In this document: positions 22,675 through 36,100 of the stretch, one piece after another
How the letters are laid out: the number at the start of each line of letters is the position of its first letter
How positions within the stretch are numbered: the first letter of the stretch is position 1
Assembly (NCBI GenBank): GCA_027625915.1
Contig: JANTQA010000026.1
Coordinates: 248,001 to 312,000, forward strand
DNA from: Anaeramoeba flamelloides
Lineage: Eukaryota; Metamonada; Anaeramoebidae
DNA: 64,000 bases
Direction: 5' to 3'
Notes under the pieces: model-generated
Told to the model about the DNA's origin: nothing
Seen by the model: only the letters and a program-made list of their open reading frames with translations
Databases searched by the model: none
Translations under genes and position numbers: made by a program

Positions 22675-24744
22675 TACCTTATAAGAAATACTAAGAGTGC
22701 CAATTAATCTTATTTCTCAATATTAATAATCATTAAATATTGATTCTTGTCTAAAACTCAGTAACATTTCGAACACCCTTTAAGAAAGGTATTTTTTTTT
22801 TTTTTTTTCAACACTAAACTTTTTACATTGGTGGACAAAATCTGTAAATCTGAAGCGAAAAACAACTTTCTTTTTAAAAATGATGAATTTTTTACTTTTA
22901 AACAAAATCTTTTTTCATTAAAGACATCAACTTTCTGTGTTTTTTAGAATCAAAAATTCTGATCCATTTAAATGCGAGAGTACTAATTTTGTTTATATTC
23001 AATAACAATGTACTTTAATTTTAGGTTTTAATGTGTTGGATTCTAATCCCTTAACTGAAAAAAATTGAAGAATAATTTTTTTATAATTTAATTATTTTAA
23101 TTTTATTTCTGATTTTTATCAAATTTATATTTATTAAGAAGAAAACAACCCATTACAAATTGTAAGTTAAATTGTTATCATTTGAGAGAAAACGAGTCTC
23201 TATTTTGTCATTTTTGTGATGAAACGATAATTAAAAAATTATACACAAATTTAAAATGTATTGTATCAAGTGTGAATTAGCCATTTTTTGTAAAGTTTAA
23301 TTATTGATAAAGTTATACTTGGAGTAATTAAAATTATATATCAAGTGGATTTTGGAAATATACACTGCAGAGCTAAATTGGATTCTCGTCAGTTGTGGGG
23401 ATTTGAAGTTATTGTAGAAATATAATTATTTTATCCCTTTTATGAAAGAAATGTTTATTTTAAAAAAATCCTACTTCAAAAAAGGCAATTCATCTTAAAA
23501 AAACCCCTTTAGATTCAACATTAATCATATTGTTAATGTTTGTTTAATAATACCCTGACCTTGTCCCACTCTTCCCTATTTGGAAACTGAATTAACTTCC
23601 AAAATTAAATATCAAATCTTGTAAAAAAATCTAAGAAAAAAAAAATTAGATTTAACTATAAATACAAAGTATTGAATCTGAAAGTAATATTTATAAATTA
23701 TCATAACTTGAAATAAACAAAACTTATCTTTTCATATCTAACACTAAGGGTAAATATCTCTTAGTTTTTAAATACTCTTTAGAAATCTATAAATACAACT
23801 AATTAACCTACAATCATTATTTCTTAAATAATATTAAAAAAGATTCATAGTAGCCGACATAAAACAGGGAAAATAATTAAAAAAAAAAAAAAATTATTAA
23901 TAGTTTAAAATAGCAATTGGTTACTGTACAAAGTTTGAGTAAAGATAAAAGTTCATAAAATATTAAAGAAAAAGTTTTAAAATCTCAAAAATAATATCTT
24001 TTTTGAATTGTGTCACACAGTTTAAAAAAATCAAATATTTAATTGATCCAAAAACACTTTTGAATTTTGTTTGTTAAATTCCATTCACAGAAAAGTTCAA
24101 AATATTTGTATGAAAGATTTATCCCAGAAAGAACAAGTGCCGAAAAAAAAAAAAAAATTTATCTTAAACGCCTTTAAAGTTTTGACCCTATCAGAAAATA
24201 CAATCCTTATATTTTTAAGACTTTAAAAATCGTTATAAAAATTTTTGTGTGGTTTGCAACTTTGTATTTCAAAAATCAACTTTGACTGGAAAAGAAAAAA
24301 ATAATAAAAGATGACTAGAAAAATGTTTTTTATTGGAAAAAATTTATCACTCATAACTAAAGAAGAGAGCCCTTCGAAGAATATTACTTTTTTAAAAATA
24401 AAGAAGTCATCACTAATTAATGAAATCTGAATCAGATAATGTACATGTATTAAAAAAGAATAAAAAATCTCTCACAATGTTTTAAAAGGAAATTGCTATC
24501 CTAAGAAAATTTTATTTTTCAAAAAAATTGATCTTTGATTTACAAATAAAAGAAATACATTCGTTTGTGAATTTTATAAATTGACTTTTCTTGGGAAACT
24601 ATTACTATTCACTTACTGGATTATTAAACTTATCTTGATAAATTTCATTTTTTTAAAATAATTTTTTTTTTTCTTGTTCTTTGTTTCAGAAATCAAACCA
24701 CCTTTTCTATTTGGGCCTTATTTAAGAAACAAACATCCCAAAAT

Positions 24745-27700
24745 ATGAACCACCAATTCACCACCAATAACCAATCGACTCAACAACAAATGGGATCACG
24801 ATCACGATCACGATCACAACAAAAAGTCAATCAACAGATTTGGAACAACCGAAGGTTTCCGCATATTTTTGGAACCTTTGTTCACTCACCACCGATTACA
24901 CCATCTTTAAAAGATTTGATTGCAAGCGAGAATGAATTTCAGCAATCGATTCTCATGTCTAAATCCCAAATCAAGCATTTAGAAAACCAAAGAAATACGA
25001 TCAAAAGATATCTAATTAGCAAAGGGGAAAATTTACAACAACCTTCTTCAACAACGTCTACAATGAGTGTGGGTATGAATCCTAACAGCACAGGTTTTAC
25101 CAATAGCGTTGTCAAGAGTAATAATAAACATAATAACAATAGTAATATTCTTATTCCCAACCAAGTATTGCCTAATGAACAGACAATGATGAATAATCCA
25201 AAAACAAGGTGGCAACCAAGAAACAGTATTCAAAATAGTCTGAGCCAAACAAATACAACCAAGTTCACTGCAAATCATAATAATCCCAAAAATGATCCTC
25301 AAATTCGGAAACGAAAATCGCCAGGCGAATTAAATAAAGAAAAGTCGACAAGAAAAGGCTTTAATCTAAATGATGCTTCCTTAGAAATAAGTAATACTCA
25401 CAAACGGCAAAGAAGCAATACGATCTCCCAAACAAGAACACATAATACTCAAAAAAGTCAAGTTAGGAAAAAAACAAAAAGACGCTCAAATAGAAAGAAA
25501 AGCAAATTCAAAGACGAAAACTCAGACGATGAAATCAAAAGAATTATTCAGCAAATAAACTTTTTTGATTCAGAGGATAACGAAACAGATAGCGAAGAAG
25601 ACGATTTTATTTCTACAAGAACAGAACCCTCCAAAGTTTGGGATCATTTAAGCCCTTGGCTAGAAGAATTCACAGCAGAATCAGTAGAATTCCTTCAACA
25701 AACAGTTTGTTTCATAATTTTTTTTTTTTTTGCTAATCTTGAAGAGATATCCTAATTTTGTGGTTAGCGAATATTACTTTTATGACTTGTAATATGTTTG
25801 TGACTTCAAAGTATGCTTAGTCAAGAGATCTTGTTTAAATTTTAAAATATAAGTTTGTTTTCAAAAAGTTTGAAATTTTGCAAAACCATTTTCTACAATC
25901 CAAATAAAGCTATTTCCAAAAAAAGTCGGGCAAATTTATTTTATATATATATTTATTAAACTTAATCTTCAAAAAAGAATTTAAATATACAAAATCATTA
26001 ACCACCATTTATTGATTCTTGATAATAATTCAATTTTTTTTTTAGTATTGTATTTAATAACTAAAAGATTATGAATTTTCTGATCTCGATTTTGTCTGAT
26101 ATTTTTTTATGGTGAAAATTGGTGTTTATTATTTTATTTTTGATCAAAAAAATGGTTTTCAGAACTTGTTTAATCTCAACAAATTTTTCAATAGAATTGA
26201 AAACTTATAACTGTATTTGATTTTTTAAAAAATTATTTGTACCCTTTTTATATTTCCAGTTTTTTATTGAAATTGGTCTACTTTGTTTTCACCAAAAAAA
26301 AGTGTTATTTTTTTCCATTTTTTGCAAATATTTCAATCAACATATTTTGAAATATATTTCATAGCCATTGTTCCAATCGGTATTAATATTAAATTTAATT
26401 TGGTATTGTCAATTAACGAATATATCAACTAAGAAAGATGATTTTTTATGAAATGTAAAAAAAAATACCACACTTTTTTGGAAATACCTTATAAATTTAC
26501 CTAAAAAGGTTCAAAAATAAAAATTTCATTATGAAAAGGTCACTCCACTTTATTTTCAAAATGTGTTATAGAGTATAGTGCAAGGGTATAAATATCCATG
26601 AATATAAAAGTCGATAGGTAGTAAAATAATAGGCAAACAAAATCGATTTTAAATTTATAGTAGTGAAAAAAATACCTAAACATGAAAATAATCCATGAAA
26701 AGATTTTTAATTGTGAATATTATGAAAATTGTTGTGAAATTACAAATATTTTCAATCAAATCCTTTTTATAAATAACCAAATTTTTTATGAACCTAGTAA
26801 TAAACCTACCCAAAGTTCATTAAAGTAGGGTGTGTCTATAGAATACTCAAGTAATTGTTTGATAGCCATAAGTAGACCAACTTTTTTTGAAAAACAATCG
26901 ATTTTTATAGAGGTTTACTAGAGTTTGGAAAATAATAATTTTTATTCTTATTTTTTGATTTATCGAATAATTGTTTTGAACAAGTGTAATTTCATTAATC
27001 GTCATTCTAATAAGTGGGCAAGTTATAATTTTAAACGTTTGATTCTTTAAAAAAAGGATTTGATTTTAATTAAAACAAATTACACAACAATTTTCTTAAT
27101 ATTAACAATTAAAAATCTTGTCCAGGGATTATTTTCATGTCCATGTATTTTTTTCACTACCATACCTTATCTTTTTCTTCTGAAAATTTATAAAGTTTTT
27201 GGATCAAAAAAGTGTTTTTTTTATATTTTCAATTTTTCTTAAAAAATGCAATATTTTGTCTTTACTTTTATTGACTAACTTTTAAATCAATTTTATTGGT
27301 TAAGGTATATTTTTTCAACTCCCGGATAACATGCAATTATGATATTCCTGAATTCATTTAGTTTTGTAAAACAAAAGAAATTACCAATACTTTTTTATGA
27401 AGATGAAAAAACAAAAAGGATATTAACAAAAATTTAAATATCTTTACAGCTATCCCAAGCCAACTTAAAAATGTGCAATTGTCAAAATAACACGTGAAGA
27501 AAAGTTTAATCAATATCTCTCTCTCTTCTGATTACAGTAATTTTGTAATTTATAAATAAAATTTTGTTTCAAAATTTAGAAATGTTCTGTTTAATTATTA
27601 TTTAAAAAAATACAAGATCTTGGCACAATCAATTTGATCGTTTATTAATATTAATTTTCTTCTTTTGATTTATTGTCTAATTATAAATTCACATTTACGT

Positions 27701-28452
27701 ATATTTAATTCAATCTTAAATACTCATAGGATTTAATTAAAGAAGGATATTCTCAAATTCCGCCACTTTATCAAATATCATGGAATTTTCAAGATTTGTC
27801 AACAACAAATATAAATGATCAAAATTCACAATCTCATGCATCAGAAAATAAAACAAAAACCCAACAACAACAGAAATTAAGAAATGAAATCGAAAAATCG
27901 TCACGTGTATTTTGCAGATTATTAGGATCGCTAATTGAAAGTGATACAAAATATTCGCATTTGGCACATAAAAACAAAAGACTAGTAACACAATTAGATC
28001 AATTAAAAAATTCGTACCAATATTGGAGAAATCCTAAGGATCCTAGGTTTCCTCGAAAATATAATGGTATTAATACAAAGCAGATCATTTCTCGATCTTC
28101 ACAATACACTCATTCGCAAATCCCCATCATCAAAAAAAATGGGAATTTATCTTTAAAAGCAATGTCAGAATTAATAAAAGTTGGGCTTATCATTGAACCT
28201 TCTTCTGATTTGCAACAGGAAGATGATGATCCAATTTATCAAAGATTAAAAATTTTAATGACCCAATTACACAAAGTTGTAAAAATAAATAATAAATCAA
28301 GGCAGCTCATGTACGAATCAACAAAAGAAATAGTTAGAAAAGAAAATAATTGGAAAAAAAGATTTAAAGAAATATTGGAAACCGAAAAAAAATATAAAGA
28401 TTCCTTAATTCAAACAAATGGAAAAAAAAAAAAAACGAAAAAAAAAAAATAA
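24745..28452 (+). CDS. TADA3: ADA3, SAGA/ATAC acetyltransferase adaptor subunit (two exons)
   Basis: ADA3 links the histone acetyltransferase (GCN5/PCAF with ADA2) to activators in nuclear SAGA-type complexes. Exons are 24745-25704 and 27730-28452, giving 560 aa; the 2025-bp intron starts GTTTGT, ends TACTCATAG and is phase 0. The join creates TAESVEFLQQT-DLIKEGYSQIPPL, which matches human TADA3 around FWASVEPYCADITSEEV through YKIPPLGKHY, so the conserved region itself spans the splice. Further matches: FCRLLGSLIESD (human LTQRLLQALVEEN), AMSELIKVGLIIEP (ELIAQGLLES) and EDDDPIYQRLKILMTQLHKV (EDEVLAELRKRQAELKAL), then a helical Lys-rich C-terminus. The first 290 residues are Asn/Gln/Ser- and Lys/Arg-rich with an acidic patch (DSEDNETDSEEDD). 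Human sequence is from memory; the assignment is by eye but collinear over several blocks. Confidence 0.85.
25913..26484 (+). repeat. Repeat R2, copy b (uninterrupted), in ADA3 intron
   Basis: 572 bp, flanked by TA. The left end TTTCCAAAAAAAGTCGGGCA and the right end TACCACACTTTTTTGGAAA are inverted repeats. Serves as the empty-site reference for the insertion in copy a. Confidence 0.88.
26535..26585 (+). repeat. Half of R6 MITE in ADA3 intron
   Basis: GGTCACTCCACTTTATTTTC and following bases match the left half of the small inverted-repeat element at 39279-39373. The right end is missing. Confidence 0.45.
26660..27160 (+). repeat. Repeat R1, copy b (most complete), in ADA3 intron
   Basis: 501 bp with about 32-bp terminal inverted repeats: left GTAGTGAAAAAAATACCTAA, right CATGTATTTTTTTCACTAC. 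TA precedes the left end. No protein-coding content; MITE-like. Confidence 0.88.
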
Positions 28453-30180
28453 TGAGAATATATGTTTTTTTTTTCTTTTTTCTTTTAACTTTTTTTCTTT
28501 TTTTCATTTTTATTTAATTTTTTAGGTTATTATCTAATAAAAAAATGAATTAATGACATTATTTATTTCTATTTATTCAAAATAAAAAAATAAAAAAAAA
28601 TTATTAAATTCTTAAATAAGAGACTAATGATTTAATTTTGTTTTTTTATTATTTTTTAAGAAATAAATGGAATAAAACCAAAAATCAAATATCAACTTTT
28701 CAAAAACAATTTATTTTAAAATGAAAATCAACAAAATAAAAAATTAAAATTATTTTTTTATTGTTAATTATGAGTGGTGGTTCCACAGAATTACCACCGG
28801 TTTCATTTAAATACTAAAAAAAAATAAAAAATTAGACTTTTTTATTATAGATCTATATTAGGTAAGAATATAATTCATAATATAACTTTTCTTTCTATTA
28901 TATATATATATATACATCAGTAGTTTTTTGGCAAAAAATAATTTTCTTTTCTTAATTTATAACATTTTTTTTTTGAGAATTATTCTAATTATGACAAAAA
29001 TTAGTTTCTGGACAACTTTTTTTATCAAATCAATTATTTTTATATTCTTTCAATATTTAAAATATTTTATATTCATACTTAATCCCTTATGCTTGTTTAA
29101 AACATTAAAAGAATTAAAAAGAATTTTGAAAAAAATAATTTCAAATATTGAATGAAATTATTTAATTTTCAACTTCTTTATCTATACTCTTCTTGAATTG
29201 AGTTTTTTAAAATCTAAATTAGGTTATTTTCATTTCAAATTGTGAAATTAGTTAAAGGTTTATTGAAATAATGATAGCACAAAAGAAAGGAAAATCATTT
29301 TTTTTGTTGTTTCATTGCATAATTATAGAAAAAAATATACTAGATATCTTATCAAAAATACTTCAAAACTTCAAAGAAACCAATTTTTTTTTTTTTTATA
29401 AAATCAATTTAATTATTGAAAAAATAAGCAATTTCCATTTAATTGTATTTTATTTTTAAGAATTATTCTTTGTTAGATGGGGTCAATATATCAGCAATTA
29501 ACGAGACAATATTTGGATTCTAAATTAATTTTCCTATTTCTAATTCCATAAACGAATAATTTATTATATGTTTATTTTTTTATTGTTTTTTCATCATTTT
29601 TTCCTTAATTGAAATTAGGTTCGTTTTTTTCTTTTGCATTATTTTCCCTTTTAACCTTTTTCTTTTCTCTTATTGGTAAAAAAATGAGGGTAATTAAATC
29701 CATAAACTATTCATCAAAAACGAATTAAAACCATTTTTACAAAACAATAAATCTGATAATTTTAAAAAATGGTTTCTGAAAAAAAAGTATTTACAGTTTT
29801 TTTTTGTTATAATTTCCCTGTTAAATTTCAACATAAAAATCTTCAACTTGATCATTTTTTTTTGATCATTTGAATTACTAACTTTAGATCAATGAAATTT
29901 AAAATTTGAAAATGTTTTTTTTGGTTCTGGTATAGATCAATTCTTTTTTAAAAAAAATATTAAAAAAAGTTTATTTGAAAAAATTTTTAATAAGATTTTA
30001 TTTTAAATTTAAAAAATAAATAAAATTTCATTAATAATTGTAAAGATGAAAATAAAAAAAAAAAATGAAAGGGAAAGTAAGATAAGACAATTCAATGCAA
30101 TGCAAAGCAATGTAAGGTAAAAAAAAAAAAAAATGAAATTAAATGGAAATTAATAAAAAAATAGAATGATTTCAAATGAA
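28453..30180. other. Intergenic, AT-rich; nothing recognised
   Basis: Convergent gap between the 3' ends of ADA3 (+) and the RasGAP-like gene (-). It holds a (TA)n run near 28901-28915 and many A/T homopolymers; small open frames near 28928 and 29271 are of random Phe/Ile/Lys composition. Confidence 0.6.
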
Positions 30181-33100
30181 TTAGTTTAATTTTTTAGAAA
30201 TTTCTAAAACATCTAACCATTCTTGTTGGTGTTTAGAATTTGAAAATCCTATTAATAATAAATATTCAGCAAATTGGTTCGAAATTGTTAAAGGGTATTT
30301 TTTTTTAATTTGGAAAGTACTTTTTTTTGAAATGATAACAGTTTTTTGAATTTCAATTATTTTAATTGGGTCTACGAAATGTGAAGGAGGCTTATCCATA
30401 TAAATCCCTAATAAATTTTTTTTCAGGACAAAATAACGTTTTGACCAATTTTTTTTGACTTTTGAAGCGCCAATTGGTAAATAACCAAAGCCTTCCTTTA
30501 AAGTTGAAGAATTCCAATTTTCAGACCATAAAATTTCTAAAGGTATTAAATTTTTATTTATTCTAGATAATTTATCGATGTTGGATTTGGGTTGTATGGT
30601 AGTGAATTTCACATTTCTGGTTATTTTGGAAAGTAGCAATGGTATGCTATCTTGAATTTCTTCTTTTAATAATAAAAATTGTTTATTAACAAGACTAATA
30701 TATCGAATTTTTTCCAATAATTCTTGATAGCTTTGATGTAAAAATTGCATCTGGTCGCCTTGGTTAATGGATTCAATATTTACTTTGAGTATTCTTTTGC
30801 ATTTATCAAAAAGATCATTTATTAAAATTTCTGAATTAATTCTACTTCTTTTATCAAAATTTGGAAAAGTATTTTTAAACAATATTTTTATATTATTATC
30901 ATTATCATTATCATTGCCATTATTATTATTATTATTATTGATATCATCATTATTATTATTGATATTATTATTATTATTATTATTATTTAAAGAAGATAAA
31001 GGCTGGATAAGTAATTTTAAAAATTCTGATCTATTTGAAAAATTATCGATAATTATTTTATTAATTGGCTTTAAATTATGGTCATTCAAAATTGTTGTAC
31101 CATTGGCAAAAGTTTTGCAAATTTTGGATAAATATATTAAATTTTTTAAAAAAACGTTCTTTTCTTGATCAAAATCTTCTTCATTTTCAGGCTCATTTAT
31201 AATTTCGAATTCATAAGGATTTTCAATAGCAAAGCAAATAAAATATTGGAAAATATATTTACCAATAACAGATAGGATTTGGTCGGGATATTTTTTTTCA
31301 ACATTGTTACTAATTTCAATACAAATAAATTTAAATTTATCTGGAAATTGAAATTTCTTTTCAAAAATGTTTAATAAAATTTCTTGGAAATATTTACCGA
31401 GATTAGTAATATTATTATTTAAGGTTTCAAAATCGGTAATCTTCTCTGAATTTGTTTCAAAGCGAATTTTTTTATCAAAGATTTGCTGGATTATCAAGCC
31501 TAATAAATCCTTTAAAAAATGCTTCCCATAACGGAGGCTATATTCTAATAAAAAGTATTTTAAAATTTTGGAATTTTTAAAGGCCTGTTCCACGCCAGTT
31601 GTCATCGAAATATTTATTGTTATTAAAAATTTAATAAAATGTGATAGCAGACCAAAGTTATTAATAAAATGGAATAACTTTGTAGAAAATTCTTTTAAAA
31701 ATTTTTTATATAAATCTTTATTAACTTGATTGACATTTTCTTGATCGAGTTCATTAATAAAATTATCATTATAATATTTGGATAAATACTGTAACGTGGC
31801 AATTAAGAAAAACAATTCTTTACGGTGAATCAAATTACCAAAATAATGTTGAGTAATGTCAACCAATTGCTCATATAAATTATTATTCTTATTCTTATGA
31901 TTCATTTCATTTATGTTTTTATTGATTTGGTTTAATTTTTCTTCACCCAATATAATTATTAGATTTTTTTTTAAAAAAAGGCTTAGAGATTCTTTTGTTG
32001 TTTGATTGACAATATTCTGAGAAATTTCTTGGCTATCATCCAAATTTAATTTATTGAAAAAGTTATTGATCACCTTCGAGATTTGATCAAAATAAGGCAA
32101 ATTGGGTATTTCATGGATTAAGGAATTAAATATTATATTTTGGATTATTTGTGAATAAAAATCGAAAATTTTTTCTTTAGGAATTGATTTTTCTTCTAAT
32201 GAATTTAATTCGTTCCATTCGAATAATTCTTGTGAAAATAAAAATTGGTAAATGTTTTTTGATAATTGTTGTAAAAATAAAATAGTGTATCGATAATAAT
32301 CAAATTTATTATCTATTTCTTGGTTTAGATTATTTTGAAATTTTTTCATTTTGTTTAATTTTTGATCAGATTGAAATAACTTTTCGATACAGTTCAAAAT
32401 ATTCATTTTTGTTTCATAAAGTGTATCATCATTGATGACAATTAAATTATTTTCGATTTTTTTTTTAATATTGTTCATTAACTCTTTTTGCTTTTGATTT
32501 TGATACTTATTCCCATTCTCATTATTCTCATTGTTATTATTATCTTTAAAATGTCTTTGAAGAATTGATTGAATTTTTAAAGTTAAATTATTTCTAATAT
32601 ATTTTGTTGATTCTTCAATTTTTTTTTTATTTTCAGTTAGCCAAGAAATTTCTGAAATAATTATGTTCATTTTATTGGTAAATTTTAATTTACAATTTGA
32701 AGAATTAGTAAAATATATTTGAATTTTTTCAGTTAATAATCTTGTTTGCCTAACTAATCCAAAAATTATTCTAATTAAAATAGATAATGAAGTTGATTCT
32801 TCTTTGGTTGGTTGGTTTCCTATTTCGAAATGCAATTTTTCTGTCATTGATTTTTTTCTTTTTTCAATATTGTCTTGATTCATTTCTTTTAAATTTCGTT
32901 CCAAATTTTTTCTTTTTCTTTTATTTCTGTTTAATTTTTTTATTAATTTTTTAATCTCCTCTTTTTTCTTTTCCTTTTCTTTTTGTTGTTCAATCAACTG
33001 TTGTTTCTGTTTTTCTTCTTCCTTTTGGTTTTGTTCTGATTTTTCTTCTTCTTCTTTTTGTTTCCTTTCAAGTAATTTTGGTTGTTCTTCTTGTTGTTGT

Positions 33101-36100
33101 TTTAATTTTTGATTTTCTTGTTCTTGTTCTTGCTCTTGTTCTTGTCGTTGCACTTGCACTTGTATTTTCCCTTGTCCTTGTTCTTGTTCTGTTTCTTTTA
33201 ATATTTGTCTTTCTTTTTCTTGATCAATTTCAATTTCTGTTTCTTTTTTGATTCTATTATTTTCTTCATTTTGATTATTATTTATCATTTGATCATATTC
33301 CACCCATTCATTTACATCATCATTTTCTTTTATTAAATTTGATATTTCCTCTTCTTCGAGTTCTGTTTCATTTTGTAATCTATATTTTTCTTCTTGATTT
33401 GCTCTAGAAATTAATTCATTAATATCCAACGAATAAATCATTTCTTCAGTATAGTTACGATAGTTATGTAATTTAAAATTTGAAAAATCTACTTCATTAT
33501 TATTTTCATTATTATCATTATCAAAATATTTATTTTGCTTATTATTATTATTTAATAATTCGTCAATATTTAATTCATTGTCAATTTCATTAGAATAATA
33601 ATTATTTTTATCCAATTGATAAATGTCGTTTTCATATTCATTATTATTAAGATTAATATTGTTCTTGTTGTTGTTAAAATTATAATCATATTTATAATTA
33701 TCCAAATTATTATTATATTGTTTGTTTTTGGATGAATTATTTTGATCAAAGTTATATTTGGTTAAATAATCGTCATTGTTATTCTCATCATCAGATTCTT
33801 TACTTAAAGGATCAATTTCAACTAAATTACCAATTAATGAATCTAAATCTAAAAGCTTTAAACGAGAACGTGTCTGTTCTGCTTTTTTAAGTAAGGCGGT
33901 AATATCATCATTTTCATCAGTATCATTTTTTTGATCGGTCTTATTCAATAGATAAGTATTGGTTAAATTGTTAGGTTTTTGATAAGAATATTTATCTTTA
34001 TTTAAATAGTTGTATTGGCCTTTTGTGGGTTTGTTTAATAAATGCTCAATGTTAAAATTATTATCGTGATCAGTTTTGTTATTTGTTTTGAATTGTTGTT
34101 GTTTATTTGTAGTTGTAGTTGTGTTTGTTCTTGATTGGCTTAACAATTGTTCGATTTCTGGGTCTTGATTATCGGTAGTTGTGTTTGTTCTTGATTTATT
34201 TAATAATTGTTCAATTTTAAAGTTATCATTTGTTAAAGTATTTGGTATGTTTGTTTTTCTACCAAAGCTAATTAAAGAATCAATGTCTAAGTTGTTTGAT
34301 CCATTTATTAAATTATTTTCTCTTTGATTCAAGGTATATGAGTTTGTTGAAATTTTTGGTTGGGTTTGTGTTGTTGTTGTTGTTTTTGTTTTTGATCGAT
34401 TCAATAATTGTTCGATTTCTAAATCATTATTGTTATCATTGGTTGTTGTTGTTATATTTCTTTGGTATTGTGAATTGTTTGTTGTTGATGTTCTGGATTG
34501 ATTTAATAATTGTTCGATTTTAAAATTATCATTGTTAAAATCATTTGTTGTTTTTTCAAATTGTTGATGTTTATTTGTTGTTGATCTTGATTGGTTCAAT
34601 AATTTTTCAATTTCTGGATCTTGATTATTGTTAGTTGTTGTTCTTGATTGGTTTAATAATTTTTCAATTTCTGGATCCTCATTTTTGTGAATTGATGTTG
34701 TTCTTGATTTATTTAATAATCGTTCGATCTCCATATCCTCATTATTTAAAGTATTTATTGTATTTGTTTTTCTACCAAAGCTAATTAAAGAATCAATGTC
34801 GAAGTTGTTTGGATCATTTATTAAATTATTTTCTCTTTGATTCAAGGTATATGAATTTGTTGAAATTTTTGGTTGGGTTTGTGTTGTTGTTGTTGTTGTT
34901 GTTATTTTTGTTTTTAATCGATTCAATAATTGTTCGATTTCTAAATCATTATTGTTATCATTGGTTGTCGTTGTGGTTATATTTCTTTGGTATTGTGGAT
35001 TGTTTGTTGATGATGTTCTGGATTGTTCTAATAGACTTTCAATTTTAAAATTATCATTGTTAAAATCATTTGTTGTTTTTTCAAATTGTTGATGTTTAAT
35101 TGTTGTTGATCTTGATTGGTTCAATAATTTTTCAATTTCTGGATCTTGGGTATTGTCAGTTGTTTTTGTTTTTGATCGGTTTGGTAATTTCTCAATTTCT
35201 GGATCCTCATTTTTGTGAATTGATGTTGTTCTTGATTTATTTAATAATCGTTCGATCTCCATATCCTCATTATTTAAAGTATTTATTGTGTTTGTTTTTC
35301 TACCAAAGCTAATTAAAGAATCAATGTCTAAGTTGTTTGATCCATTTATTAAATTATTTTCTCTTTGATTCGAGGTATATGAATTCGAGTTTGTTGACAT
35401 TTTTGGTTGGGTTTGTGTTGTTGTTGTTGTTTTTGTTTTTGATCGATTCAATAATTGTTCGATTTCTAAATCATTATTGTTATCATTGGTTGTTGTTGTT
35501 ATATTTCTTTGGTATTGTGAATTGTTTGTTGTTGATGTTCTGGATTGGTTTAATAAACTTTCAATTTTAAAATTATCATTGTTAAAATCATTTGTTGTTT
35601 TTTCAAATTGTTGATGTTTGTTTGTTGTTGATCTTGATTGGTTCAATAATTTTTCAATTTCTGGATCTTGGGTATTGTTTGTTGTTTTTGTTTTTGATCG
35701 GCTTGGTAATTTTTCAATTTCTGGATCCTCATTTTTGTTTTTTGTTGTTGTTGTTCTTGGTTGGAATTGTGAATTATTTGATCTTGTATTTGATTTAATT
35801 TTTGATTGTGCGTTTTTTACTCTTGCTAAAAGTTCTTGGACATTTGTTTTTGTTAAAGGTGCTTTTTTTGGAGTGGAAATCTTGTTACGCGACAAAATGT
35901 CGTCTATTGTTTTTGAGCGTGTTGAAGAAGATGTGTTAGTTTTGTTTTTGCTCTGTGGTGTGTTGCGTATTTTTGCCAAGATATCATTAATATCCTTTGA
36001 AAGAAATTATTTATTATTTTTTTTGTGTTTGTTTTTGTTTTTAAAAGAAAAAGTTTTGACTTAATTTTTACATCTAAATTTAGAAAGTAACCAAGGAAAC

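Larger units (their letters stand above)
18229..24744. other. Intergenic, AT-rich; dominated by DNA-transposon derivatives
   Basis: No host gene supported. Contains R1 copy a, R3 copy a and R2 copy a with a nested TTAA element, all listed separately. 22675-24744 shows only AT-rich sequence with homopolymer runs and no recognisable element ends. Confidence 0.6.

Noticed and set aside
35618-36064. 148-codon plus-strand frame at the 5' end of the RasGAP-like gene
   Set aside because: A shadow of the Thr/Asn/Gln-rich repeats on the minus strand; it reads as Leu/Phe/Val only.
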